Shown: in pieces, positions 11,571 to 40,038 of the stretch
Layout of the letters: the number at the start of each line of letters is the position of its first letter
Numbering within the stretch: the stretch's first letter is position 1
Source: Lumbricus rubellus
Taxonomy: Eukaryota; Annelida; Clitellata; Crassiclitellata; Lumbricidae
Assembly: GCA_945859605.1 (NCBI GenBank)
Contig: OX243819.1
Span: 2,514,754-2,578,753 of the forward strand
Length of the DNA stretch: 64,000 nucleotides
Direction of reading: 5' to 3'
Made by a program: the position numbers and the translations under genes
Notes under the pieces: generated by a model
The model's input: the letters and a program-made list of their open reading frames with translations, nothing else
Database searches by the model: none
What the model was told of the DNA's origin: nothing

Positions 11571-12245
11571 ATGGAAAGTTTTACATCCGACAAGCAAGCA
11601 CAGATTAAGAAGATGTCCGATGAGAGGTTAGAAGCTTAACTACTCAAGGATGAAATGGAAGACAAGATCGTCTTTGCGATGGATCGCCATCAATTTATGG
11701 AAGAATGGGCGGCCAAGGTGGCCGAGAAGCAATGTAAGGATTACGAGAAAGGTGGAATAACTGCGCCAGAACCAGAGTTCCTGCCATGGGGAGGAGGACA
11801 GGATCTCGAACGACTCAAGTTTGAATTTGAAGTTCGGAAGTACGAGAAAGTGAGGAAACGCCAGAGAAGACGAGAGGATGAGGAGAAAAGGGTAAGAGAG
11901 GAAAGAGAGAAAAAACGAGAGAGGAAGAGAGGAAGAGAGGAAACGCCAGAGAAGACGAGAGGATGAGGAGAAAAAGGTAAGAGAGGAAGAGAGAAAGGCA
12001 AGAGTGGAAAAGAGAAAAGCAAGAGAGGAATAGAGAAACGCAAAAGAGAAAGAGAGGGAACGCCAGAGAAAACGAGAGGATGAGTACAGAAAGGCTAGAG
12101 AGGAGGAACGGCGCCTAAGAGAAAAAGAGGCAGCCATAAGAGAGACAGAACGGACAGAAGGGAATGTCAGAGAGGAAAGAAAACAGCGGCTCAAAGAAGA
12201 AGCGCATTGGTTGCAATCTTCATCCAGAATCTTAGAGTTCTGTGG
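11571..12245 (+). pseudogene. Gag-like charged frame of the LTR element (broken)
   Basis: From the ATG at 11571 the frame stops at 11637 and resumes at about 11655 (MEDKIVFAMDRHQFMEEWAA), then passes into a long Lys/Arg/Glu-rich coiled-coil-like tract. It is interrupted by stops or shifts after 11963. The position behind the left LTR suggests gag, but no capsid or zinc-knuckle motif is visible. Confidence 0.4.
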
Positions 12246-12796
12246 ACTGTCGCCGTCAGAGTCTCAAAGTATTGGTTGGTACGGTCGCACAATCTGAACT
12301 TTTAGGCGGACATCTCTTTCTTCGTTTTTGGCCCTCGGAGCCTGCGGGACGAACCATCTACAACCACCCATGTGAGTCCATGCACCAAAGTGTATGGATC
12401 GCCTCTTGGAACTTCGCGTCCCGATGGAAGGCGGGGCAAGGGAGCAGGAGTTAAACTTCGGTGAAAGGAAAGAATACATCCGGACTCACAGCGAAAACTT
12501 AAGAGTTTGCGACGACGTATACTGATAACCATACCGAGATCGAACAGAAAAGTATGTAGAAAAAATACAATTTGCAAAACACAGATCGCAAGTATGAAGT
12601 GGGCGAGGGAATAATCGTTGTAGCTCCTTACACGCACATGATCATTGATCAAACTGAATAGCAACATGGCCAGTCCTGTTCTAAAGGGGCCCATGGTATA
12701 AACGGGGTCAGACTCACGATAGACCACCGACATGTAACTCGCCACTCCCTATTTGGCTGTCGTCCGATTCCGAATATTGGAGACGTCTGTGAGAAG

Positions 12797-12975
12797 ATGG
12801 GTCGGGCAAATTGCATCAGCGGTTTGGATCCCAGGAGCGACTGTTGGCAGCTCCCGGTCAAGGACGAAGCTCCATGGGTTGTTGCTTTGGTCGCTGATTC
12901 AAGTCTTTACGAATACCAACACATGACTTTGGGATTGATGTCCATTGGCAATTCTAGCTTACTGCAATGCTTTCT
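12797..12975 (+). pseudogene. Reverse transcriptase remnant of the LTR element
   Basis: The frame contains LDPRSDCWQLPVKDEAPW followed by LYEYQHMTLGLMSIGNSSLL. This fits the Ty3/gypsy reverse-transcriptase pattern 'LDL.SGYWQ.P...E..K.AF......YE...MPFGL.NAP..FQ'. The catalytic YIDD block and everything downstream are absent before the 3' LTR, so the copy is dead. Confidence 0.65.
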
Positions 12976-13195
12976 TCCGACCTTGCAGCCGACATATTGG
13001 CCCGGATTTTACAGAGAGGTTAGGAGACCAGCCGCGGCGGGGAGCCTACCCTGTCTAAATGTACATAATTTATTGTCTACACATTGTTTGTATTGTTTTT
13101 CATGTTCTGCGATGCTGTCGACCGGACGAGTGTTGCTGAAGATGACGTCGTCAATGGATCGACAACCCATGACTCCGTCTTTGAGGAGGGAGTAA

Positions 13196-14157
13196 TGTCA
13201 CGGTTTCAGCATCTGGAGGCGAAGGGGTCGCTGGGCCCACGGGCAACGGGCGTAAACCCATCAACACCGTGAAGGACCCAAACGACCCCCACGGGACGAA
13301 TTTTTAAGTTACGGCGAAGGGCGGACGATCAGACGTGGCCAAATTGGACACGGCCAGTTCAAAACGACCACCCGAATGGATGCAGAACAATTAGCGCCGG
13401 CTGCCAGGTCTATTAAGGCAGCCGGTGTCATTATATAAGAGGGTGTTAAGCGATTAGTGAGGAGAGGCCCGGCGTAAAGGTTTCAAATTACCCCCTCCTA
13501 AACATTACCCCCCGGTAACTTGAAACCGGTTTCAGATTACCCCCCGGAAACTAGATTTGCATCAATCATCGTATTTATTGCACTAAAAAATCAGAAAAAT
13601 CATCCCGCTTCTTGTTTTGGTCTCAAGATTTTCATTCGTCATCCCACTTCGTGGTTTCTAATCAATATTTTAATCGGGAAAAAATAATAGCCTCGAAGCC
13701 ATTTATCCATGTAATTTCAGCGGCGATTTAGTATTTTGGTTGCAGATGAAAATATTGATAACAAACCACGAAGTGGGATGACGGATGAAAATATACAGAC
13801 CCAAACAAGAAGCGGTATGATTTTTCTGATACTTTTAGTGCAATAAATGCGATGATTGATGCAAATTACAGTTTTCAGGGGGGTAATGTTTAGGAGGGGG
13901 TAATTTGAAACCTTTACACCGGCAGACGTGCTTGACACAAGATCGATCAGCGAAGAGTAAATGGATTTCAACGAAGTAATTTTACAGGCGTCTGAAACTA
14001 TATTTTAACATTGATGGGGGAACCAACAATTGTACATTTCTACATAATCTCTGCTATTGTTTTGTTTTAATAATAAAACTGTTAAAAATGCGTCCTCTGC
14101 ACTGTGTAACGTCGCGGCCCAAGTCTTCAGTGTCCAGATCGGGCTAGGGTCGTGACA
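13196..14157 (+). repeat. 3' LTR carrying a nested insertion
   Basis: 962 bp with the same TGTCACG...CGTGACA ends as the 5' LTR. The excess length is explained by the element at 13468-13921, inserted in GGCCCGGC; the 5' LTR reads straight through that site. Confidence 0.82.
13468..13921. mobile_element. Nested MITE with tandem-repeat terminal inverted repeats
   Basis: Left end GGCGTAAAGGTTTCAAATTA and right end TAATTTGAAACCTTTACACC are inverted. Behind them come repeated ATTACCCCCC blocks. The interior repeats GAAGTGGGATGA-type units like those of the 10548 and 32926 elements. No 8-bp duplication is evident here; the uninterrupted 5' LTR shows where the empty site was. Confidence 0.75.
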
Positions 14158-16800
14158 GCAGTCGATGTTGATTTTGGGATCTTGGCCACTGTACAATGCA
14201 TAGATGACGGATGTCTTCCATTGATCAAGTGCATTCGATACTGCGAGTGACGTACTTAGGAGGTATGGCATACCTGGTAGGCTTGTGATGTATCAGCCGA
14301 AATATAGCTGGAACCGCCAATCGCAAGAACCAGGCTGGTAGTTGATCAGCTCCAGGCTAGCACTGATTTATCGGGTGCACCAAATCTAACTTTGACCAAC
14401 TGGGATCTGGAGTGACCAAGCACAGCCGTACAGAGAGCGTTCTGAAAGGAATGATTTAAAAAGATGAGAGATATCTGATATGCCACAGGGGAGCCGCATA
14501 CGATTGAGAAGGCGCCGCAACAATAGCGCGCATGACAAAAGCGCGCAGACAAATGCGCGCAGACATATCTTCGACCATGTCAAAGGCTGAGGAAACGTCA
14601 GTAAGGGCCAGAAGTGAAAGATGTCTTCCATCAATGGCGATATGTGGCGTACCAGGGTTTGAGTCAACATGCGCCACGGGCGCCTTACCTCGGCTATCAC
14701 CCCGCTGCGACCCATCGCCCTCAGGTTCGATGGCATCACTTAGCGGTGCCGTTTCAGCACCCGGGAAATACTCGGTCTTACCAGGACGCCGTGAGTCTCC
14801 CGGGTCGCTGTGCGCTGCGTGAGCCTCGCCAGCGACTTCGCTCCCGGGGGAAGACGACCCCGAAACTGACGCCTGCGATCGGCTGGCCCGCCCGGCCACG
14901 TCAGACCCGCTCTCTGCCTCGTCCGCGGTCGCCGAGTAGACGACGTCCTGAGCAAGAGGATGGCCGACTCTCAACACAGGGTTCTTTTTCCCGCAGGCAG
15001 AGCGGCTTCGCCGAGCGCCGCCTCTCGCGACGGCAGTCTCCGTCTTCTTACCCGACTTGTCGCTACCTTTCGTTATCACGCTGCACCGGGCAGCCACCGA
15101 ACCAACACCACCACTGGGGAATACTGCAGATTCTCTTATCCCCGCGGCCCATATCGCTTGAAGCCAAGGCCAGTCTATCGGGCTTAACCCGAGGACTCGA
15201 ACAGACGTTCTTCCCATCGTGCCGATCACACTTTCCCAAATGACGGTCAACAAACAGACACTCTGACAGTCGGAGGCGGTCCGTAGGCCCGATAGAAACT
15301 GAGACCAACAACGGCCACTACTCCGTCACGGCGCGCGGAAAATATCCCAACAGAAACCAGCGAAAGCGCCCGTGCAGATGCCACGGCGTTCGCTCTGGGT
15401 GCTCGCCTCACCCGCTCTCCCGACCCGAACACTCACAACCGACACCGAGACCAACAGACACGCGCGGTCTGCCGACCTGGCAGAAGACCGCAGGAACCAG
15501 CACTTGCGCCACCGGCGAACCACTTGGGACGACCGGGGCGAACACGCGGCTTCAGCAGCCCCTGTTACACGCGCACCAAGACCCCGACGCGCGCTGCCAA
15601 ACGCCGCCTTTGCCGGTAACTTTTCCCCTGGAAAAATTACCCGATCACACACAAGAGCGTCTTGGTGCGATGCTGTTCTGTTTTCGGTATTTCAAGGAAA
15701 ATTTTTAAAGGCCGGGAGGCCTGGGGGAACAGGTAACGGAAAACCCGCGTCTACGAAGAGACTGATATTTTATAGGTTTTCTAATGGCGCTTATCGCCCT
15801 TACTCTCAACAGTTACTGACCTCAGTGGTAAGTCCCTTGCAAAACACTTGGTCTTATCTAGCACTGTTAACGTAAACTACCTTGCAAAGCCCTCAGCTTG
15901 CCTGGACTCATGGTCCACCACTTACTCCCTACACAACTGTGAGCAACAGATTCAAGAAAGTGACGAGTCACACGGAGAATCTAAACACCCGATAACCAAA
16001 AGTAACACAATCACAGAAGTCCAATGTCGGCTGACAAACAGTCGATTATCCGCACCGCGAACCTGCAATACCAAAGTTACACACAAACTCACACCGATCG
16101 GCCACACGGCAGGATCGAGAATACTTCTGTCGAGTTCTTCACAGAGAGGATCCCAACCCGACTCCGCAGAAACAACGACGCCGGTAACACGTAACTCAGA
16201 CTGTAACCAACAGTCAACGTAACCTTCACAGAATACTGTGATCACCCGCCAGGCAAATCACGAATACGGTATTCTTCCCTGAGCCTTTACACGGCCTCAG
16301 CAGCTTGAACCCCGAGCGATCGATGACAAGAAACCTCCTTGACAGATCAGCCGCAAGCCCTCACTACCAAAAGCTTTGCTCTAGCTATGAACCAAGATCG
16401 CCGTAGTTGTCTTCGAAAATTGGCCAAGCCAACACTGTAGGAGACAGACGAACACAACCGAAATCACTGTAGAAAGTCGCAGCAGAAAACGCTTTAACAA
16501 TTCTAAGCACGTATGGAGTAGACGCCTACTCCACGATATAAGCGACGCACCGTGTGGCACGTCTTAGTCCATCGGTAAATACCTTATGATGCGCTATACT
16601 TTGGCTTACAAAGTATACTTGGTCTTCCATAGGAAGAATCCGAAACCTAAAACTCTAAACCGATCTTTAAACGAAACCGGTTTCAGGTACAAGACTCGCC
16701 GCCAAAAGGCTACCCAACGAGAGTCATGCTTACTCCAGCCAAGTCTCGGTAAGCAGTTATTTTGTCTTATACCTTTTGTGGCATGTCCGCCACAGATAAA
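14158..16800 (-). mobile_element. GC-rich repeat-derived DNA with LINE reverse-transcriptase fragments
   Basis: This 2.6-kb stretch is more GC-rich than its surroundings. On the minus strand, 14590-14650 encodes LSLLALTDVSSAFDMVEDM, which fits the LINE reverse-transcriptase motif 'alLDlSaAFDtv'. Around 14390-14480, in other frames, come HLFKSFLSERSLYGC and SQLVKVRFGAPDKSVL, matching the following 'WF.SFL..R......G..S......GVPQGSVLGP' block. The frames are shifted, so it is a dead copy. The 265-codon frame upstream (14456-15253) is Gly/Ser/Ala-rich and unidentified; 15254-16800 holds nothing I can name. Confidence 0.5.
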
Positions 16801-17598
16801 CAGGGTGCGCAAAAAAAGACCCCCTAGGTTTTTTGTCAATATCCTGGTCTAAAGTAAGAATATCGAAATGAAATTTTACAGTCCTATAGACAATTCATAT
16901 TTACACTTTATGGCCAGATTTCATCAAAATTTGTTAAACAGAACAAAAGTTATTCCACTTTTAGGGAGGTCACCCATCGTTTTTTGACGATTCAAAAACG
17001 AAACGCAACAAAAAGTAACAAAAACATGTTTTTATTAAGTCTCATCTCAAATAACTGTTTTTAATGAGCTTGGTAATGTTTCACAACTTGTGTTTAGTGT
17101 GCCCACCACCAGTGCCAAAGACTTCTTTTGAGTCTCTTTGCAAAGTTCTTGATGGACCTATTGATTAATCCTGTCAGATTAATCAACAGGTCCATCAAGA
17201 ACTTTGCAAAGAGACTCAATTCCTTATTTACCAATTTGATTGTCATCTTGCTAAGTGGCTTCTCAGTGACGCGCAGCTACGCTGGTACTCTCTTTTAAAA
17301 ATAGTAATAATGATAATGATCATCTGGCAATATCAAGGCTATTTGAAAAAAATTATTTGAGGCGAGAAAAAATGATGATTTTGTTCCTTTTTTGTTGCGT
17401 TTCGTTTTTGAATCGTCAAAAAACGGTGGGTGGCCTCCCTAAAAGTGGTATAACTTTTGTTTTGTGTGAAATATTTTGATGAATTCTGACCATCATGTGC
17501 AGATAAGAATTTTATTTAAGACTGTAAAATTTCATTTCGAAATTCGTACTTCTGGCCAAGCTATTGGCAAAAAACCTAGGTTTTTTTGGCGCACTCTG
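16801..17598. mobile_element. Long-TIR mariner-like MITE
   Basis: Ends CAGGGTGCGC and GCGCACTCTG are part of inverted repeats of about 230 bp (both contain TTTTTTGACGATTCAAAAAC or its complement). TA follows the right end. Related copies lie at 49072-50241 and 33746-33940. Its centre (17130-17218) has a second inverted duplication with arms of about 40 bp around GAGTCTCTTTGCAAAGTTCT, a potential hairpin. No intact transposase. Confidence 0.85.
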
Positions 17599-17606
17599 TA
17601 TATGTA

Positions 17607-17717
17607 CACTGTGTCCCAATAAATGATGACAAAAGTTTTGAATTTTTGAAAATCGATTAAAATTTACCTGTTTTTATCACATTATAAAAAGCGTGCCCGA
17701 TTTATTGGGACACAGTG
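17607..17717. mobile_element. Short TA-flanked MITE
   Basis: 111 bp bounded by CACTGTGTCCCAATAAA and its inverted form TTATTGGGACACAGTG, with TA on both sides (17605-17606, 17718-17719). Typical of mariner-type MITEs. Confidence 0.88.
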
Positions 17718-17940
17718 TATATGTGTGTATATAATCAATATATATATACATATATCTTAAATCAGAAATCTGATAAGAGATATACGAGAAGAGTCTCAGC
17801 GGGATGGCTGCCTATGGAGCCAGACTGTATTGGAAGCAGTAGACCCTGAAGCACTAAAACTGATTTTCAAATAAACTTTTAATTAACCATGTTAATACTT
17901 TAATTCAAGAGTTAAGCTAGAATAATTTAGCTCTAGCGAA

Positions 17941-17946
17941 TTTATT
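17941..17946 (-). promoter_or_regulatory. Candidate polyadenylation signal of gene A
   Basis: Minus-strand AATAAA, about 380 bp past the gene A stop. The same hexamer in the same context is kept in block B at 48715-48720. Confidence 0.45.
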
Positions 17947-18321
17947 TAATTTGAAAATGTGACTTTAGATTAAATTAAATGATAGTGGAGACTATTTTGT
18001 AAGTGATGTAAGAACAATAATATTTATTGAAATCCTGAGGGCATTTTAATCAACCAATCCTCACTGGCCCGGTGAGATACTCTTACTTATCGACTTAGCG
18101 CATAGGCACTGCATGTCTGTGATTTCTGTAAAATGAATGATCAAAATGTAGAAAATGAAAGCCTAACTGTTCCATATATGGCACTTTCACTGTCTGTCGA
18201 AAATTGTAAAATTTAATTCATATTATATAAACGTAATTTGTCTAATTATCTCATAATCCAGATGAGTCTTGCCAGATATTAGTTTTGTTGGTCAGAGTCT
18301 GTTAAAAAAATTAATTTAATT

Positions 18322-35299
<16,978 letters not shown>

Positions 35300-35501
35300 T
35301 ATTTTTCGATTACAACAACTTGTTGATTATTTTAAAATTAGACACCGGTTCTTATTTCTTTGGTAAACGTTAACCAAAGAAGTTTCTGTATGTGCGATGT
35401 AGCAGCACCTGTAGCAAAAAGTAACTCGCGATAAGGCTAGGCTGCATAGAATGCAGTAATTGTGATTTTCTAATATTATTCTCGTGTGCGCTCTAAACCA
35501 G

Positions 35502-35511
35502 GATATATAGC
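35502..35511 (-). promoter_or_regulatory. Weak candidate TATA element of gene A
   Basis: Minus strand reads GCTATATATCC about 205 bp before the start codon. No other core-promoter motif supports it. Confidence 0.2.
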
Positions 35512-36339
35512 GTATACATTGGAGTCTATTTATATCAACAAATTTAGGTCAGCGCCTCATCCAACCGTAGGCCTAATGACACGTCAATACGCCTGTGCAC
35601 TTGATAAATTAAGTTCTATTTGTCGTATGTGGCCAAACAGAACATGCATGTAGTTGTTCTGGTAACAATCTACTCCGACAGCAGACCCAAACAAATATTT
35701 CTCGCTCCGTATTGGTTTAGGCCTACTTTTCGAGCGTAGGTCTATGTGAATCCTGACCCAAACACCAGGATATCAAGTGATTGGAGTCTGTTTATTTCAG
35801 CAAACCTAGGTCTATCCACAGCAAACTATCATAAAATCTCACTAGGCCTACCTTAGTGCATTATATTTGTCAAATGAAGTTATCTTTTAAAATTCCTAAA
35901 CAGTCAAGGAGATGCTAGAGTGGATAAATGTCCAACTGTGACTCTGAAAAACCCACAATGCCAGTACTAGGCTAATTGTTGGTCTGGCACATGCAAGCAA
36001 TCGATCCTCGTCAGATGCATCATTTACTTTTCGGTTGCATGTCGGCTTGCTCAAGGTCTGGTTAAACGTCACCCGGAAACAAAATCCAGTCTACGGTCTT
36101 GTAGCTCTCGAGAAGGGGAAGGAAAGGGGGCAAATGTCCAGGGCCGGCGACTTTCAGGGGCCCGGAGGGGGCCCGGGTACACTGAATTTAAAATTTTCAT
36201 ATGTTGATTACGGACTACGGGCCCAGCCTACAATCACTTATAATGTGACTTAGTCTATGACTTAGTCTATGCAATATTTATGATTTATTGAGTTTTACAT
36301 ATAAAACCTAATATTACTGTCACATTACAACAACTCGAA

Positions 36340-36690
36340 AGCGTTTGAAATGTGGACGTGGAGAAGAATGGAGAAGATCAGCGGGACGGAACACAGAACA
36401 AACGAGGAAGTGCTGGAAAGGGTAGGAGAGGAAAGAACAATGATAAACACAATCAGAGAAAGGCATAAGAATTGGATAGGGCATATTCTAAGAGGAGACA
36501 GTCTGGTGAAAACGGTGTTAGAAGGACAAATGGAGGGGAAACGAACAAGAGGAAGACCCCGACAGATGTTGATGGACACTCTGATGAAGAAGATCGGATA
36601 TCAGAAACTAAAGGAGAAGGCCCAGCGGAGGGAAGAGTGGCGACATTGGACAGCCGAACCTGCCTAGGGGCAGAGAACCAGAAGAAGAAG
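36340..36690 (+). mobile_element. RTE/jockey-type LINE 3' fragment
   Basis: Encodes TNEEVLERVGEERTMINTIR, then HKNWIGHILRGDSLVKTVLE and KRTRGRPRQMLMDTLMKK, ending with AGAAGAAGAAG. Related to the copy at 30230-30975. Only the C-terminal tail survives. Confidence 0.75.
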
Positions 36691-37199
36691 ATTACAACAA
36701 CTGCCTAAGTTTCAAACAACTGTCTATCATACCTTAGCGGATAGGCTAATTATCAGTTTTCCCAACTAGCACGTCCACTTCCGTCTCAGAACGCTCTTCT
36801 ACTAAATTAGACCTATACCTTGTCCGATTTCAATCATTAGCATTTAAACAAATCAATAAATGATAAATATATTTCGTAACGATGGAATATAGGGTAACTA
36901 CCCCAAATGTGAGCACCTTAACGAAATTTTGAAATTGTAGGAAACTGATAGAATATAGCAGACTTCTGATAGTTGCAATAGGTAGGTACAATATAGCCTA
37001 TGTCTATAGAACATAACCATTATAAAATAAAATAATTGACTTTATATTTTTATAATAAAAATAAAATTTTGAAAAAGTGCTCACACTGTGTTGCCGTAAC
37101 TTAATGTGAGCACACACAAATATTGCACTATTTCGCATTATAATTACAGTAGTGGCCATGTTATTATGTACAAGGCTAAAAGAACACAGTTATTTTCAC

Positions 37200-37280
37200 A
37201 TTTCGCAAGGCATGGTATGCATGGCATGGCCCTGCCATACCATGCTTGCCATGCCACGGTACTTGCCATGCCATCGTCAG
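37200..37280. repeat. Palindromic GGCATGCC-like cluster
   Basis: Repeated CATGGCATGGC and CCATGCCA/CATACCATGC stretches form several overlapping inverted repeats within 80 bp. Confidence 0.6.
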
Positions 37281-37717
37281 CTCATGTTGGCAGGGAAAAA
37301 CGGTATATTCTAAAGACATTTCGACCAAACGACTGAAAAAGATCATCAGATTTTTCTGCCGAAGACCTCCCCGAAAATCCTAACAGGGCCCCCACATTTC
37401 TTAATCCGACCCTTTCAAGAACTGATTAAAATCATCATGTATGGATTATCGTTCAATCGTACCCAACCTTTTGTTATATCTATTTGCTATATTGAAAAAT
37501 ATTTGGTCAAATGCATAAAGATAGTTTAGAGGCCCGTGACAAATGCTCAGCCCAATGGCCCGGAATTTCATTTGCCCCTTGGACCCTCCTTTCCTACGCC
37601 TATGATAATTACAGACATTCCTCATAGCTTAACTAATCACAACTTGTCTGTAGCAGATTATTCTATACATCGGCCACATCAATAAAACAATGACGATTCT
37701 GCTGTTGTGAACTGCAG

Positions 37718-37803
37718 ATACTTTGACGATCGCGGTGGCTGTTATTGCTTCAATTGTGGTATTGCCGCCGTAGCAATCTCGGTCTTCTTCATAATTCCAC
37801 ATC
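37718..37803 (+). CDS. Candidate membrane-anchor exon of the Ig gene (or a broken relative)
   Basis: Acceptor AACTGCAG, donor GTAAGT at 37804. Joined in phase 1 to the linker exon at 8692 it reads DTLTIAVAVIASIVVLPP and stops at 37771-37773, resembling a GPI-type C-terminal hydrophobic tail. In another frame the same exon continues IAAVAISVFFIIPHR up to the donor, so a one-base loss in an original transmembrane exon is an equal reading. The 29-kb intron would contain the whole of gene A on the other strand. An exon of an unrelated gene cannot be excluded. Confidence 0.38.
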
Positions 37804-38129
37804 GTAAGTAAAGTAGGCCTAATTGTTCATCTGCAGTCTAGAATCCTTCATCTTCCGCAAAATATAAAATTACCTAACTCCATTTCTACTGGGATCGCTA
37901 TGCTTTGATCATTATTACGTAGCTCATTTCATAATTATCATTAGGCCTGTTAGGCGGTTACAATTTCACTTTCAGTGATGACCTCATGTACATTTAGGCT
38001 AAATGTTTTTCACCTACAGGCAAAAAATACAGATGTCCACTTTTGGTTAAGTGCCGTGATGTCATAAATAGCGGACGTGTTCAAAGATAAAATTATAAAG
38101 TAGGCCTAATAGTAATTGTAATTGTAATT

Positions 38130-38260
38130 GTACATTTATATAGCGCCCCTTCAAGAGAACTTCTCAGAGGCGCTCCCGACCTGACACCCTATAATGCTGC
38201 GTCCAAGAGAGTCACTTCACCATAACTTCCCATGCCTTGTAGCAGACGCCATGGAAACGG
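38130..38260 (-). mobile_element. LINE 3'-end fragment, minus strand
   Basis: TATAGCGCCCCTTCAAGAGA and CAGAGGCGCTCCCGACC are complements of the CR1/L2-like 3' terminus at 60.4 kb. Confidence 0.65.
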
Positions 38261-38449
38261 TTCGCTTTATTTACATGTAGGCCTACATGTATTTTGTGGT
38301 TTAAGCCATAGAGATGTACGCTATATATATAAAATATATAGGCTAGAGAGAGTATGGCCTATCTCCTCTGCATGGAAATGTGGAGTCAACAACGACCTTA
38401 TATATTAACGGAAATCACGCCAGTGACGTCACAAACCAAGGTTGGTATG

Positions 38450-39190
38450 AGAAATCGCCTATGATTGGTCGGTATGAACAGGCGATTTCTCATGGTATGT
38501 GATAGGTCGGTATGAAAAGAGACAGCGACGCCTATGATTGGTCTGTATGAATAGGCGATTTCTCATGGTATGTGATAGGTCGGTATGAAAAGAGACAGCG
38601 ACGCCTATATGATTGGTCGGTATGAATAGGCGATTTCTCATGGTATGTGATTGGTCGGTATGAAAAGAGACAGCGACGCCTATGATAATCATTGGTCTGT
38701 ATGAATAGGCGATTTCTCATGGTATGTGATAGGTCGGTATGAAAAGAGACAGCGACGCCTATGATTGGTCTGTATGAATAGGCGATTTCTCATGGTATGT
38801 GATAGGTCGGTATGAAAAGAGACAGCGACGCCTATGATTGGTCGGTTTGAATAGGTGATTTCTCATGGCATGTGATTGGTCGGTATGAAAAGAGACAGCG
38901 ACGCCTATATGATTGGTCGGTATGAATAGGCGATTTCTCATGGTATGTGATTGGTCGGTATGAAAAGAGACAGCGACGCCTATGATTGGTCTGTATGAAT
39001 AGGCGATTTCTCATGGTATGTGATTGGTCGGTATGAAAAGAGACAGCGACGCCTATGATTGGTCGGTATGAATAGGCGATTTCTCATGGTATGTGATTGG
39101 TCGATATGAAAAGAGACAGCGACGCCTATGATTGGTTGGTATGAATAGGCGATTTCTCATGGTATGTGATTGGTCGGTATGACGTGATAC
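38450..39190. repeat. 73-bp minisatellite, about 10 copies
   Basis: Units of ~73 bp contain GATTGGTCGGTATGAATAGG, GATTTCTCATGGTATGTGAT and AAAAGAGACAGCGACGCCTA, with only a few substitutions and one TAATC insertion. Each unit carries two ATTGG (CCAAT-box complement) motifs. Minus-strand Arg/Phe/His-rich frames are repeat artefacts. Not CRISPR-like: there are no unique spacers. Confidence 0.95.
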
Positions 39191-39437
39191 TCTCTCTAGT
39201 CATGTAGTTATAATACATCTCTATCGTTTAAGCCAAATTTAATACTCTATTGTGTGACGTCACAATGTAATGATTTCGAGATGCTTCGTTTTGGATGTAA
39301 TTTCGAAATGTAATGAATATGAATGGAGTTACTTGCCTCTTGTGTTTGTTAATCTGATCGAATATACTGAGCATATACCGACAATCGACTTCTGTTTCTT
39401 TCCATATTGGTATAGATTGTAGTAAGAGGCGACATTC

Positions 39438-39486
39438 GTCCATCCATCCACCCATCCATCCATCCATCCATCCATCCATCTATCCA
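39438..39486. repeat. (CCAT)n microsatellite
   Basis: About twelve CATC/CCAT tetranucleotides. Confidence 0.93.
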
Positions 39487-39849
39487 TATGTAAGCTAATT
39501 TAATCAGTGCACGACGATTGTCGTACAGCGACGCAGGTAGGCCAACTGCAAATTGGCGCGCGGCGTCTGGACAGGTGATTGTCTGGACAGCGCGTGATGT
39601 CTAGACGAGCGTACGTTGAGTGTACAAGGAGGGAGTGGAAGTGAAGAAGGAGTGTTGTGTGTTGAGAGCCGTTGAGATAGGCTGTAATAGTTGTTGTTGA
39701 GTTGCGATAGAGTAGACTGATGAAGGTAGTAGTCGTGTAGTTGTTATGATAACGCAAGTGTAGTCTTTGTTGTGTTGTTGCTGATCGTTTTACTTTACAT
39801 CGGATTTTGGAGTATAATAAGAAGACTTAAACACGTCGTCGTTGTTGGT

Positions 39850-39856
39850 TATAAAA
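39850..39856 (+). promoter_or_regulatory. Candidate TATA box of gene C
   Basis: TATAAAA 183 bp before the gene C start codon. Distance leaves room for a 5' UTR of about 150 bases. Confidence 0.45.
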
Positions 39857-40038
39857 CAGTGAAAGTCTGTAGATTCTTTACCTAGCCATTTAGCTAATGA
39901 AACAGTTATCTAGGGATAGGCCTATGCTACCACGAACTTATACGAAGAAGCTTCCGAAGAGACTGATAGGAGGAGGTGATCACAAGGAGGTTATCACACC
40001 ATACATCCTGCAGATACCTGCAGAGCTTCCTCGAAAAC

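Larger units (their letters stand above)
9020..14157 (+). mobile_element. Defective Ty3/gypsy-like LTR retrotransposon
   Basis: Two LTRs (9020-9584 and 13196-14157) begin TGTCACG and end CGTGACA and are clearly alignable, including the shared tail around GTCCTCTGCACTGTGTAA. Just inside the left LTR is TGTCAGAAGTGGGATTTGAG, which resembles a tRNA-Leu primer-binding site; a purine run (GAGGAGGGAGTAA) precedes the right LTR. The internal region holds a 151-bp minisatellite, a nested transposon, a charged gag-like frame and a short reverse-transcriptase remnant. Protease, RNase H and integrase are not recognisable. The pentamers flanking the element (GTGAT, GCAGT) do not match, so ectopic LTR recombination or decay is likely. 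Confidence 0.8.

Noticed and set aside
11640..12194. 184-codon minus-strand Ser/Leu/Phe frame that looks like a membrane protein
   Set aside because: Complement of the Lys/Arg/Glu-rich gag-like tract; the bias is compositional.
14456..15253. 265-codon minus-strand frame
   Set aside because: GC-rich DNA gives long open frames on both strands here. Only its C-terminal LINE-like segment is recognisable, so it is treated as repeat-derived.
38450..39190. CRISPR-like array
   Set aside because: Whole 73-bp units repeat with no unique spacers; animal DNA; minisatellite.
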